This document shows, piece after piece, positions 14,868-22,706 of a stretch of DNA of 32,789 bases. Under the pieces are notes generated by a model that saw only the letters and a list, made by a program, of their open reading frames with translations, was not told the DNA's origin and did no database searches. The stretch is from positions 1-32,789 of the forward strand of contig CAAEDK010000225.1 in the NCBI GenBank assembly GCA_900754605.1, read 5' to 3'. Position 1 is the first letter of the stretch. Each line of letters opens with the position of its first letter. The position numbers and the translations under genes are program-made. Source of the DNA: an uncultured Oscillospiraceae bacterium. GTDB lineage: Bacteria; Bacillota_A; Clostridia; Oscillospirales; Oscillospiraceae.

Positions 14868-15983
14868 ATGCATTTCCATATCGTAAAGCGGGACAGCTGT
14901 CCTTTCTGGAAGAAGCTGTGTCTCTACCTGGCCGCGGTGGCCGCTGCCCTGGTTCTGGGCGGGCTGCTGCTGCTGGTCATGGGGGTGGATCCCATTGCTT
15001 ATTACCAGCGGATGTTTACTATGGGTATGGTAGGCAATAAGATTGCCTATAAGACCTTTGAGAATTATCTGAAGGTATTTGTTCCCCTGGTGCTCACCTC
15101 GGTGGCCCTGTCCCTGGCCTTCAAGATGCGCTTCTGGAACATTGGCGGCGAGGGACAGTTCATTCTCGGGGCGGTGGCCGCCGCCGCCGTGGCCCTTAAG
15201 CTGAAGGACAGCCTGCCCCAGGGAGTGGTTCTGATCCTGATGTGCCTGGCTGGCATGGCCGCTGCCGGGGTATATGGTGCCCTGGCTGCGGTGCTGAAAG
15301 TGAAGTTCGGCACCAATGAGACGCTGATGACCCTGATGCTCAACTATGTAGCCCTGTATTTCCTCATCTTCCTGGGGGAGACTCAGGCGGAGTGGAACTT
15401 CTTCCTGGACACCTCTTCCGCGCGGCCAGTGTTTTTTAACTTCGGGAAGGAAGTGGCTTTCCCAAGAATTATGATTGGCAAGTTCGGACTGAATGTGTGT
15501 GTCTTGCTCACCCTGCTGATCGGAGTGCTGGTTTACTGCTATCTGAAGTACTCCAAGCACGGATATGAGATCGCTGTGGTGGGAGACAGCGCTGGGACTG
15601 CACATTATGCTGGGATGAAGGTGAACACCATCGTCCTGCGCACAGTGTTCCTTTCGGCCTGCCTCATCGGGCTGGCTGCTGCCTTCAAGGTGGGAACAGT
15701 GGGGATCCTATCTACCTCCTTTACCGATGATGTGGGATGGACGGGGGTCATTGTGGCTTGGCTGGCGCAGCTGAATACGGGGATCATTTTTGTGGTATCT
15801 GCATTGATCTCCATGCTTCAGCATGGTTCCACCGTGGCTGCGGCCACCTTTGCACAGGTGGATTCCAGCTTTGCAGATATGCTTCAGGGGGCCATCTTGT
15901 TCCTGGTGCTGGCCGCTGATTTCTTCATCCGCTTTCAAGTTGTCCGTGCACAGAAGGGGGGCAGTGTCAATGGAAATGGATAA
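14868..15983 (+). CDS. nupP: Nucleoside ABC transporter permease 1
   Basis: The 371-residue membrane protein belongs to the BPD/branched-chain-like permease family, like B. subtilis NupP (YufP). It has a basic N-terminus, a first membrane helix (about 18-38), and a long second block of helices. The characteristic FKMRFWNIGGEGQFILGA (about 84-101) is followed by TNETLMTLMLNYVA. A cytoplasmic coupling segment near YLKYSKHGYEIAVVGDSAGTA contacts the ATPase. It begins two bases after the ATPase stop and overlaps the next permease gene by 14 bases, so it is translated in a tight operon. Confidence 0.93.
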   Translation: MHFHIVKRDSCPFWKKLCLYLAAVAAALVLGGLLLLVMGVDPIAYYQRMFTMGMVGNKIAYKTFENYLKVFVPLVLTSVALSLAFKMRFWNIGGEGQFILGAVAAAAVALKLKDSLPQGVVLILMCLAGMAAAGVYGALAAVLKVKFGTNETLMTLMLNYVALYFLIFLGETQAEWNFFLDTSSARPVFFNFGKEVAFPRIMIGKFGLNVCVLLTLLIGVLVYCYLKYSKHGYEIAVVGDSAGTAHYAGMKVNTIVLRTVFLSACLIGLAAAFKVGTVGILSTSFTDDVGWTGVIVAWLAQLNTGIIFVVSALISMLQHGSTVAAATFAQVDSSFADMLQGAILFLVLAADFFIRFQVVRAQKGGSVNGNG

Positions 15984-16965
15984 ACTCGGGGTGGTCACCA
16001 CCTTTATCCACAACATCGTGGTCTATAACATCCCCCTGCTCTACGGTACGGTGGGGGAGATCATGGTGGAGAAGTCCGGCAGCCTGAATCTGGGCGTAGA
16101 GGGCATCATGGCTGTGGGAGCCATCTTCGGCTATATTGTTGGCTGCTATGCCAACAGCCTGGGGATCGGGATCTTGACCGCCTTTCTGATGGGGGCCCTG
16201 TGCGGTCTGCTGTTTGCCGCCCTCACGGTGTCCCTCCAGGCCAACCAGAATATTACGGGTCTGACTCTGACCACGTTCGGTCTTGGCGTGTACTTCTTTG
16301 TAGGCAATGGCGTCAAGGCAGTCAGCTGGCCGGTGATGAACAACTATGAAAATATTAAAAATGGTTTTGCAGATCTGGCCATCCCTGGTCTGTCTCAGAT
16401 CCCGGTTCTGGGCCGGGGCCTGTTCGACCACAATATCCTGGTCTATTTGGGAGTCATCATTGCCTTGGTCATGTGGTGGTATCTCAGCCGAAGCGCCCCT
16501 GGACTGCGCCTGCGGGCGGTAGGAGAGAATCCCGGTGCAGCAGACTCGGTGGGTGTGAATGTAAAGCGGTACAAGTATATCCACATCTGTATCGGCTGCG
16601 GCATTATGGGCATTGGCGGCTATTATATGGGCCTGAATATGTCCGGCTCTTTCAATAGCAGCTGCTGGATCAACGGCTATGGCTGGATCGCGGTGGCCCT
16701 GGTCATCTTCGCCAACTGGAATCCTGCTCTGGCGGTGCTGGGTACCTTTGTGTTCGGCTTTTTCAACACCCTGCGGGTGTCGGGTTCCAGCCTGGCTGCC
16801 GCTTTTCCGGAGGGGCTGGGCTGGCTGGCTGCTGTCCCCACTCAGCTGTACCAGGCGCTCCCCTTCCTGATCACCGCCATCGTACTGGTGGTTTCCTCTA
16901 TTCGGCAGAAGGGCAATGGGCAGCCCGCCGCCCTGGGCCTGAACTACTTCCGGGAGGAGCGGTGA
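15970..16965 (+). CDS. nupQ: Nucleoside ABC transporter permease 2
   Basis: The start chosen is the ATG at the AAGGGGGG site inside the end of the first permease gene, giving 331 residues; the longer upstream reading frame is only an open frame. The protein is the partner permease, like NupQ (YufQ). Family segments are VEKSGSLNLGVEGIM (about 27-41), a series of membrane helices, the coupling segment LRLRAVGENPGAADSVGV (about 179-196), and SGSFNSSCWINGYGWIAVAL near 223-242. It ends the operon and is followed at once by an intrinsic terminator. Confidence 0.93.
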   Translation: MEMDKLGVVTTFIHNIVVYNIPLLYGTVGEIMVEKSGSLNLGVEGIMAVGAIFGYIVGCYANSLGIGILTAFLMGALCGLLFAALTVSLQANQNITGLTLTTFGLGVYFFVGNGVKAVSWPVMNNYENIKNGFADLAIPGLSQIPVLGRGLFDHNILVYLGVIIALVMWWYLSRSAPGLRLRAVGENPGAADSVGVNVKRYKYIHICIGCGIMGIGGYYMGLNMSGSFNSSCWINGYGWIAVALVIFANWNPALAVLGTFVFGFFNTLRVSGSSLAAAFPEGLGWLAAVPTQLYQALPFLITAIVLVVSSIRQKGNGQPAALGLNYFREER

Positions 16966-16991
16966 GTATCCTTTTCCCTGCATTTCTACAG

Positions 16992-17024
16992 CCCCCGTCC
17001 GCCTGTACGGACGGGGGTTGTTTT
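16992..17024 (+). terminator. Terminator of the nucleoside transporter operon
   Basis: A perfect 10-bp stem (CCCCCGTCCG with its complement), a six-base loop, then TTGTTTT. Confidence 0.9.
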
Positions 17025-17058
17025 CCGCTCTGAAACGGGGCAGGGGAGGAAATTCTAC

Positions 17059-17087
17059 TTGTAATTCCGGGGGAAATAGACTACAAT
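17059..17087 (+). promoter_or_regulatory. Promoter of the Asp23-fakA unit
   Basis: TTGTAA, 17-base spacer, TACAAT. The leader of about 80 bases contains a small hairpin CAGCGG/CCGCTG (17108-17126). Confidence 0.75.
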
Positions 17088-17175
17088 ATAACCTGTATCA
17101 ATACACTCAGCGGCAGAAATCCGCTGATTGCTGTGGTGATCTACCCTATCCTCAGCGAAAGGAAGGTAATGACGT

Positions 17176-17523
17176 ATGAAACTGCAAAATGATTTGGGCG
17201 AGATCCGCATCAGCAGTGAGGTGTTCACCGCCGTGACCGGCTGTGCGGCGACCAACTGCTACGGTGTAAAGGGCATGGCGGTCCGCTCCAAGACCGACGG
17301 CCTGGTCCATCTTCTCAAGCGGGAGTCCATGGCGAAGGGCGTCAAGGTATATTACAACGAGGACGGTACCGTCTCCATTGAGCTGCATATTATCGTGGAG
17401 AACGGAGTCAACCTGGTAGCAGTCTGCCGCTCTATTATGAGTGAGGTCCGCTATGTGGTCAGCAAGACTACCGGGGTGGAAGTAAAATCGGTGGATGTCT
17501 GTGTGGACTCCATGCGGTTTTAA
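17176..17523 (+). CDS. yloU: Asp23/Gls24 family envelope stress protein (YloU type)
   Basis: The 115-residue protein belongs to the Asp23/Gls24 family, small proteins linked to cell-envelope homeostasis in Firmicutes. It has the compact family core: GEIRISSEVFTAVTG near 8-22, GVKGMAVR near 30-37, and the strand VSIELHIIVENGVNL near 66-80, ending with a VEVKSVDVCVDSMRF strand. There is no membrane segment. The next gene, fakA, begins 30 bases later, reproducing the conserved yloU-yloV pair. Confidence 0.93.
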   Translation: MKLQNDLGEIRISSEVFTAVTGCAATNCYGVKGMAVRSKTDGLVHLLKRESMAKGVKVYYNEDGTVSIELHIIVENGVNLVAVCRSIMSEVRYVVSKTTGVEVKSVDVCVDSMRF

Positions 17524-17553
17524 GGACATTTGTAGAAAGGAATTTGGGCCGAT

Positions 17554-19242
17554 ATGAGACAAACCATTGATGCGGCGGCCTTTCAGCAGATGGTCATCCA
17601 CGCTGCCGCCGCCATTCGCGCGGAAAAACAGCGCATCAACGATCTGAACGTGTTCCCTGTCCCTGACGGAGACACGGGTACCAATATGAGCCTGTCCATC
17701 GGGGCGGCTGCCGCGGAAATGAAGAAACAGTCCTTCGACACTGTGGGCAAGGCTGCCCAGGCCACCGCCTCCGCACTGCTGCGGGGGGCACGGGGCAACT
17801 CCGGCGTTATCCTGTCCCTGCTGTTCCGGGGCTTTGCCAAGGCCATCAAGGAGCGGGAGAGCATGGATGGCCGTGATTTGGCCATTGCTTTGGATTTCGG
17901 TGTGGCCGCCGCCTATAAGGCAGTGATGAAACCCGCTGAGGGCACCATCCTCACCGTGTCCCGTCTGGCCGCGGCCCGGGCTGCCGGTGCAGCCCGGGAG
18001 GACAACTGCTTTGAGGCAGTTCTGGAGGCTGCTATTCAGGAGGGCCAGCTGGCCTTGGCTGACACGGTCAACCAGAACCCTGTACTGAAAAAGGCCGGTG
18101 TGGTGGACGCCGGCGGCGCAGGCTTCCTGCTGATCCTCCAGGGAATGCTGAATGAACTGCGGGGCGAGGAGATTCCTGCGGATGAGGAGTCCGTCCAGGC
18201 GGAGAAGGCTGATTTCGGGGCAATTCCTGCCGAGGATATCACCTTTGCCTTTGACACGGTGTTTATTGTGCGCAAGCCCTCTCCCCATGTGAATCTGGAG
18301 CCCTTCCGTACCTACCTCAACGGCATCGGTGACAGTCTGGTCATCGGGGAGGACGACGAGGCTTTCAAGGTCCACGTCCATACCAACATCCCGGGTGCGG
18401 CCCTCACCGAGGCCCAGAAGTACGGTACGCTGGAGCTGGCCAAAATCGAAAATATGCGTACTCAGGCCGAGGATCTGGCTGCCGGAAGACATGTCCAGAG
18501 CACCGACGATCTGGATGCGGTGGAGCAGGAGCTGGAACGGGGTGCAGCCATGCCGGAAGAGCCGGTGAAGGCAGCTCCGGAGAAGAAGTACGGCTATGTG
18601 GCCGTGTGCGCCGGCGCCGGGCTGGAGGCTGTGTTTAAGGATCTGGGTGTGGACGGAGTGATCTCCGGCGGACAAACCATGAACCCCTCCACCGAGGACA
18701 TTTTGAAAGAGATCGACCGCACCCCGGCGGAGATCGTCTTTGTCCTACCCAACAACAAGAACATTATCATGGCGGCGGAGCAGTGCGTCCGCCTGTGTGA
18801 GGACAAGAAGGTGGTGGTCCTGCCCTCCAAGACTGTGCCCCAGGGCATCGCCGCCATGATGGCGGTGGATCCCGAGATGGAGCAGGGAGAGCTGACTGAG
18901 ATGATGACCGAGGCCTTGGGCCGGGTCCGTACCGCTGAGATCACATACGCGGCCCGGGACTCCGACTTCGGCGGCTTTGCCATCAAGGAGGGAGATTATC
19001 TGGCCCTGCTGGAGCACCAGCTCTTTGGCACGGATCGGGATCTGGACGACCTGATGGACCGCCTGGCCAAGTCGGACGCACTTCAGGAGGCGGAGTTTAT
19101 CTCCCTGTTTTACGGGGAGGACGTCACCGAGGAGCAGGCCGAGAAGGCGGCGGAGCGGTTTACTTCTGCCTGCCCCAACGCAGAGGTGAGCGTGATGCCC
19201 GGCGGACAGCCTGTTTACTACTATATGATCTCCGCAGAATAA
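17554..19242 (+). CDS. fakA: Fatty acid kinase FakA / YloV (DAK domain protein)
   Basis: FakA is the ATP-binding subunit that phosphorylates fatty acids presented by FakB, feeding exogenous fatty acids into phospholipids. The 562-residue protein is of family length. The N-terminal DhaL-type kinase domain (about 1-200) has the Mg-ATP motif NVFPVPDGDTGTNM (32-45) and LRGARGNSGVILSLLF (75-90). A middle domain contains VHVHTNIPG near 272-280. The C-terminal DegV-like domain holds NPSTEDIL and FVLPNNKNIIMAAEQ segments. No fakB is in the window. AAAGGAAT precedes the start, and a strong terminator follows the stop. Confidence 0.92.
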   Translation: MRQTIDAAAFQQMVIHAAAAIRAEKQRINDLNVFPVPDGDTGTNMSLSIGAAAAEMKKQSFDTVGKAAQATASALLRGARGNSGVILSLLFRGFAKAIKERESMDGRDLAIALDFGVAAAYKAVMKPAEGTILTVSRLAAARAAGAAREDNCFEAVLEAAIQEGQLALADTVNQNPVLKKAGVVDAGGAGFLLILQGMLNELRGEEIPADEESVQAEKADFGAIPAEDITFAFDTVFIVRKPSPHVNLEPFRTYLNGIGDSLVIGEDDEAFKVHVHTNIPGAALTEAQKYGTLELAKIENMRTQAEDLAAGRHVQSTDDLDAVEQELERGAAMPEEPVKAAPEKKYGYVAVCAGAGLEAVFKDLGVDGVISGGQTMNPSTEDILKEIDRTPAEIVFVLPNNKNIIMAAEQCVRLCEDKKVVVLPSKTVPQGIAAMMAVDPEMEQGELTEMMTEALGRVRTAEITYAARDSDFGGFAIKEGDYLALLEHQLFGTDRDLDDLMDRLAKSDALQEAEFISLFYGEDVTEEQAEKAAERFTSACPNAEVSVMPGGQPVYYYMISAE

Positions 19243-19254
19243 GCGGAGCGGCAA

Positions 19255-19282
19255 ACGGAGGCCCGGATGGGCCTCCGTTTTT
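19255..19282 (+). terminator. Terminator of the fakA unit
   Basis: ACGGAGGCCC and its perfect complement around a GGAT loop, followed by five T. Confidence 0.95.
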
Positions 19283-19539
19283 GCTGTGATTTGCCTGAGA
19301 TGTTTTAGAGACGGGTGTTTTTCAGAATGGTTGTGTTCCACGCTGAGAGTGTCCCGCTTCTGCCAGCTGTATGAGGGATCGGAGGGCCTGCGCCACTTCT
19401 GTCGGAGCGTCTTTTTGTGCAGGCCTTGTATAAAGGTCTGGGAGCAGGATCTGGACTGCCTGCCGCCCCTGCCGGAGGACACAGGCCTGTGGGAGGAGAA
19501 GGAGATGGGAAAAAAGATTATAAAACAGGTCTTTTTTCT

Positions 19540-19568
19540 TTGACAACGGGGAAAAATTGTGATATAGT
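19540..19568 (+). promoter_or_regulatory. Promoter of rpsO
   Basis: A perfect TTGACA, a 17-base spacer and TATAGT; the strongest promoter in the window by match. Confidence 0.9.
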
Positions 19569-19574
19569 TACCCA

Positions 19575-19690
19575 GCATGAAAATGCATAGACCGCCCATC
19601 CGCTTCGTTGCGGGACACAGCCTGTCCAAAAGGATGGGGCTTCACCCGCCCGCTACGCAGCCCTTTGGGCAGAATTTTTTGAAAGGTGGA
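19575..19690 (+). promoter_or_regulatory. Structured rpsO leader, possible S15 autoregulatory element
   Basis: The transcript leader of about 120 bases can fold into a closing helix GCCCATCC with GGATGGGG, enclosing CCGC-TTCGTT-GCGG and GGACA-CAGCC-TGTCC hairpins, a three-way-junction-like layout. It ends with the short stem GCCCTTTGGGC followed by AGAATTTTTT. Ribosomal protein S15 commonly represses its own mRNA through such leaders. The fold is by eye. Confidence 0.45.
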
Positions 19691-19697
19691 ATTTCCC

Positions 19698-19964
19698 ATG
19701 ATTCGTAAGGACGAAAAGACGGCCGTGATCGAGGCCAACCGCACTCACCCCACTGATACCGGTTCTCCCGAGGTTCAGATTGCCATTCTGACTGCCCGCA
19801 TCAACGAGCTGACCGAGCACCTGAAGGTTCACAAGCAGGACAACCACTCCCGCCGCGGCCTGCTGAAGATGGTTGGTAAGCGCCGCAAGATGCTGGACTA
19901 TCTGATGGCCAAGGACATCGAGCGTTACCGCGCCATCATCGCCAAGCTGGGCATCCGTAAGTAA
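19698..19964 (+). CDS. rpsO: 30S ribosomal protein S15
   Basis: S15 is a primary binder of 16S rRNA in the small-subunit platform. The start with AAGGTGG eight bases upstream gives 88 residues, essentially the family length. Family landmarks are [18 protein letters not shown] near 23-40, [19 protein letters not shown] near 45-63 (rRNA-binding) and the C-terminal [12 protein letters not shown]. It is followed by a strong hairpin and then pnp, the usual rpsO-pnp order. Confidence 0.98.
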   Translation: MIRKDEKTAVIEANRTHPTDTGSPEVQIAILTARINELTEHLKVHKQDNHSRRGLLKMVGKRRKMLDYLMAKDIERYRAIIAKLGIRK

Positions 19965-20326
19965 GAGAACGCACGTAGGATCGTCGTGCAGCCTGGTGCC
20001 CGGGCCGTGCGCATCTGACCGAGCAGCAATGATGTACCATAGGGCAGCGTTTTGGACGCTGCCCTATGTTCACATCTAAGAATCCCACTGAATTTCTGAA
20101 GCATCAGCGCTTTTTTAGCAGTTGAATATAGGCCTGAAGCCGCATTGTTCGCGCATGGCCGGGATCATTTTGTGCAGCCGTTTGCGTAGGGGCGCACAGG
20201 ATGTATTCGCAAATGAGGGGGAATGCGCCCCAGCAAATCGCCGGCCCATATTCGGGCTTGTATTCAAGTGCTAAAAGGTGTTGTCCTGCTTCAGAAAAAC
20301 AAATTTTCCAACAAGGAGGACAACCA
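19965..20326 (+). other. Intergenic region and pnp leader
   Basis: This 362-base region holds the rpsO 3' hairpin (20038-20068) and a long pnp leader with an inverted repeat, GGGGCGCA (20189-20196) and TGCGCCCC (20224-20231). PNPase genes often have structured leaders used for autoregulated decay. I could not find a convincing promoter, and no gene is supported; an upstream extension of the pnp frame lacks a ribosome binding site. Confidence 0.7.
20038..20068 (+). terminator. Hairpin downstream of rpsO
   Basis: A perfect 13-bp stem with loop TTTGG. The following sequence TTCACATC is not T-rich, so it may be a processing or partial-termination signal between rpsO and pnp. Confidence 0.7.
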
Positions 20327-22477
20327 ATGTCAACCATCATTAAACACAAGCAGTTTAACAACTTTAAGAGCTGGACCATGGATCTGTGCGGCCGCCCCCT
20401 GACCATCGAGGTGGGCAAGGTAGCCGAACTGGCCAGCGCCAGCGCTATGGTTAAATATGGTGACACCACCGTTATGGTGGCCGTTACCGTCTCTCCCCGC
20501 CCCCGGGACGGCATCGACTTCTTCCCCCTGTCTGTGGAGTTTGAGGAGAAGTTGTACGCTGTGGGCCGCATCCCCGGCAGCTTCATGCGCCGTGAGGGCC
20601 GCCCCTCTCTGCCCGCTGTGCTGGCCAGCCGCCTGATCGACCGGCCCATGCGCCCCCTGTTCCCCTACGACTTCCGCAACGACGTGTGCATCCAGTGCAC
20701 CGTCATGAGCGTGGACTACGACTGCTCCCCCGAGGTGGCCGCCATGATCGGCGCCTCCGCCTGTGTGAGCTACTCTGAGATCCCCTTTGCCGGCCCCATC
20801 GGCTGCCTGGAGGTGGGCTACTGCGACGGCGAGATCGTCCTCAACCCCAACCAGGAGCAGCGCAAGACCAGCCGCATGGATGTGACTGTGGCCGCCACCG
20901 CTGAGAAGGTGGTCATGATCGAGGCCGGGGCCGACGAGATCCCCGACGAGATCATGTACGCCGGCATCGTGAAGGCCCACGAGGAGATCAAGAAGCAGGT
21001 GGCCTTCATCAACCAGATTGTCGCCGAGATCGGCAAGCCCAAGATGGAGTACGACCACGCCCAGTTCAACCAGGAGCTGTTCGACAAGATTGTGGCCGAC
21101 TTCATGGACGAGGCCAAGGCTGCCATGGATACCGATGACAAGAACGTGCGGGAGACCCGCTGGAATGCCATGATCGACCACTGGCATGAGAAGTATCTGG
21201 AGGAGTATCCGGATATGGACCAGTACCTAGAGGAGTTCACCTATAAGTTCCAGAAGAAGATCGTCAAGGCCTGGCTGCTGGAGGGCCACCGTGTGGACGG
21301 CCGCGCCAAGAACGAGATCCGTCCTCTGGCTGCCGAGGTGGGTGTGCTGCCCCGGGTCCATGGCTCCGGCCTGTTTACCCGCGGTCAGACCCAGGTGCTG
21401 AGCGTCTGCACCCTGAACACCCTGGCTGCCTGCCAGAAGCTGGATACCATCTGGGAAGAGGAAGAGAAGCGGTATATGCACCACTACAACTTCCCCCCCT
21501 ACTCTGTGGGCGAGGCCCGCGCGCCCCGCTCCACCAACCGCCGGGAGTACGGCCACGGCGCTCTGGCCGAGCGTGCCTTGGTTCCCGTGCTGCCCTCTGT
21601 GGACGAGTTCCCCTACGCCATCCGCGTGGTTTCTGAGGTGCTGTCCTCCAACGGTTCTACCTCTCAGGGCTCCATCTGCGGCTCCACTCTGGCCCTCATG
21701 GATGCCGGTGTGCCCATCAAGGCCCCTGTGGCCGGCATCTCCTGCGGCCTGATCCAGGACGACGACGGCTCCTTCCAGACCTTCATCGACATCCAGGGCG
21801 TGGAGGACTTCCACGGCGAGATGGACTTCAAGGTCGCCGGCACCAAGGCCGGCATCACCGCCATCCAGATGGATCTGAAGAATGACGGCCTGACCCATGA
21901 GATCATCAAGGAGGCCCTGGAGATCACCAAGGACGCCCGGTATGCCATCCTGGATGAGGTTATGCTGCCCTGCATCGCTGCCCCCCGGACTGAGGTGAGC
22001 AAGTATGCCCCCAAGATGCTCACCATGAAGATCGATCCCGACAAGATCCGTGAGGTCATCGGCAAGGGCGGTTCTGTGATCCAGAAGATCACCGCCGAGT
22101 CCGGCGCTACCGTGGACATCGAGGATGACGGCACCATCCACATCGCCTCCCCCAACGCTGAGGCTTGCGATGCCGCCAAGAAGATGATCGACACCATCGT
22201 GTTCGTTCCCCAGGTGGGCGAGCTGTACTACGGCAAGGTGGTCCGCATCCTTCAGTTCGGCGCCTTCGTGGAGCTGGCTCCCGGTAAGGACGGTATGGTC
22301 CACATCTCCAAGCTGGCCGATCACCGGGTGGAGAAGGTGGAGGACGTGGTCAACATCGGCGACATGATCTGGGTTAAGGTCACCGAGATCGATGACAAGG
22401 GCCGCGTCAACCTGAGCTATAAGGACGCTGTGAAGGAGATCAAGGCCAAGAAGGCCGCCGGCGAAAGCGTCAAGTAA
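20327..22477 (+). CDS. pnp: Polyribonucleotide nucleotidyltransferase (PNPase)
   Basis: PNPase degrades RNA 3'-5' using phosphate, as part of mRNA turnover. The start with AAGGAGGA seven bases upstream gives 716 residues, the family length. Two RNase PH domains are present; the first contains RPRDGIDFFPLSVEFEEKLY and IPGSFMRREGRPS, the second contains RVHGSGLFTRGQTQVLSV and GRREYGHGALAERALVP-like segments. The KH domain has IGKGGSVIQ near residue 580, and the S1 domain runs from about 630 to 705 with GKDGMVHISKLA. Codon choice is strongly GC-ending and uniform, as expected for high expression. It is followed by a two-part terminator. Confidence 0.98.
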   Translation: MSTIIKHKQFNNFKSWTMDLCGRPLTIEVGKVAELASASAMVKYGDTTVMVAVTVSPRPRDGIDFFPLSVEFEEKLYAVGRIPGSFMRREGRPSLPAVLASRLIDRPMRPLFPYDFRNDVCIQCTVMSVDYDCSPEVAAMIGASACVSYSEIPFAGPIGCLEVGYCDGEIVLNPNQEQRKTSRMDVTVAATAEKVVMIEAGADEIPDEIMYAGIVKAHEEIKKQVAFINQIVAEIGKPKMEYDHAQFNQELFDKIVADFMDEAKAAMDTDDKNVRETRWNAMIDHWHEKYLEEYPDMDQYLEEFTYKFQKKIVKAWLLEGHRVDGRAKNEIRPLAAEVGVLPRVHGSGLFTRGQTQVLSVCTLNTLAACQKLDTIWEEEEKRYMHHYNFPPYSVGEARAPRSTNRREYGHGALAERALVPVLPSVDEFPYAIRVVSEVLSSNGSTSQGSICGSTLALMDAGVPIKAPVAGISCGLIQDDDGSFQTFIDIQGVEDFHGEMDFKVAGTKAGITAIQMDLKNDGLTHEIIKEALEITKDARYAILDEVMLPCIAAPRTEVSKYAPKMLTMKIDPDKIREVIGKGGSVIQKITAESGATVDIEDDGTIHIASPNAEACDAAKKMIDTIVFVPQVGELYYGKVVRILQFGAFVELAPGKDGMVHISKLADHRVEKVEDVVNIGDMIWVKVTEIDDKGRVNLSYKDAVKEIKAKKAAGESVK

Positions 22478-22490
22478 ATCGAGAGTATAA

Positions 22491-22550
22491 CCCCGCTCCG
22501 GCGGGGAGCAGCGGGCCTCCGGCAAGTGTGCCGTGGGGGCCCGCTGTTTT
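22491..22550 (+). terminator. Terminator region of pnp
   Basis: A small hairpin CCCCGC-TCCG-GCGGGG (22491-22506) is followed by a larger stem CAGCGGGCC with GGCCCGCTG (22509-22546), capped by CGGCA-AGTG-TGCCG, then TTTT. Confidence 0.85.
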
Positions 22551-22613
22551 ATGTATGGGGAGGAGAGGAATCTGAAAAATAGAATGGATGGACAGGATGT
22601 TACAAAAATTTCA

Positions 22614-22642
22614 TTGCTTTTTCTGGTGTGATTGAGTATAAT
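22614..22642 (+). promoter_or_regulatory. Promoter of the thiolase gene
   Basis: TTGCTT, 17-base spacer and a perfect TATAAT, about 65 bases before the start codon. Confidence 0.75.
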
Positions 22643-22706
22643 CAACCCAAGAGCGGAGATCAGGCGCCCTTGTGACGCCAATACACTTTTTTGGAGGTAA
22701 CACAGA

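Larger units (their letters stand above)
19243..19697 (+). other. Intergenic region between fakA and rpsO
   Basis: This 455-base region holds the fakA terminator (19255-19282), the rpsO promoter (19540-19568) and a structured rpsO leader. Between 19286 and 19543 a plus-strand open frame of up to 85 codons encodes a cysteine-rich peptide with rather gene-like codons, but has no ribosome binding site and only a GTG start in the terminator's shadow, so I do not call it a gene. Confidence 0.75.

Noticed and set aside
16004..16012. Perfect DnaA box TTATCCACA inside the second permease gene
   Set aside because: A single 9-mer in coding sequence is expected by chance; no cluster or AT-rich unwinding region is near it.
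20201..20326. Upstream extension of the pnp reading frame
   Set aside because: No ribosome binding site, no similarity to PNPase N-termini, and the ATG at 20327 has AAGGAGGA at ideal spacing.
20330..22681. Long minus-strand open frames opposite pnp
   Set aside because: These arise from the strong GC-ending codon bias of pnp on the other strand; they lack ribosome binding sites and recognisable domains.
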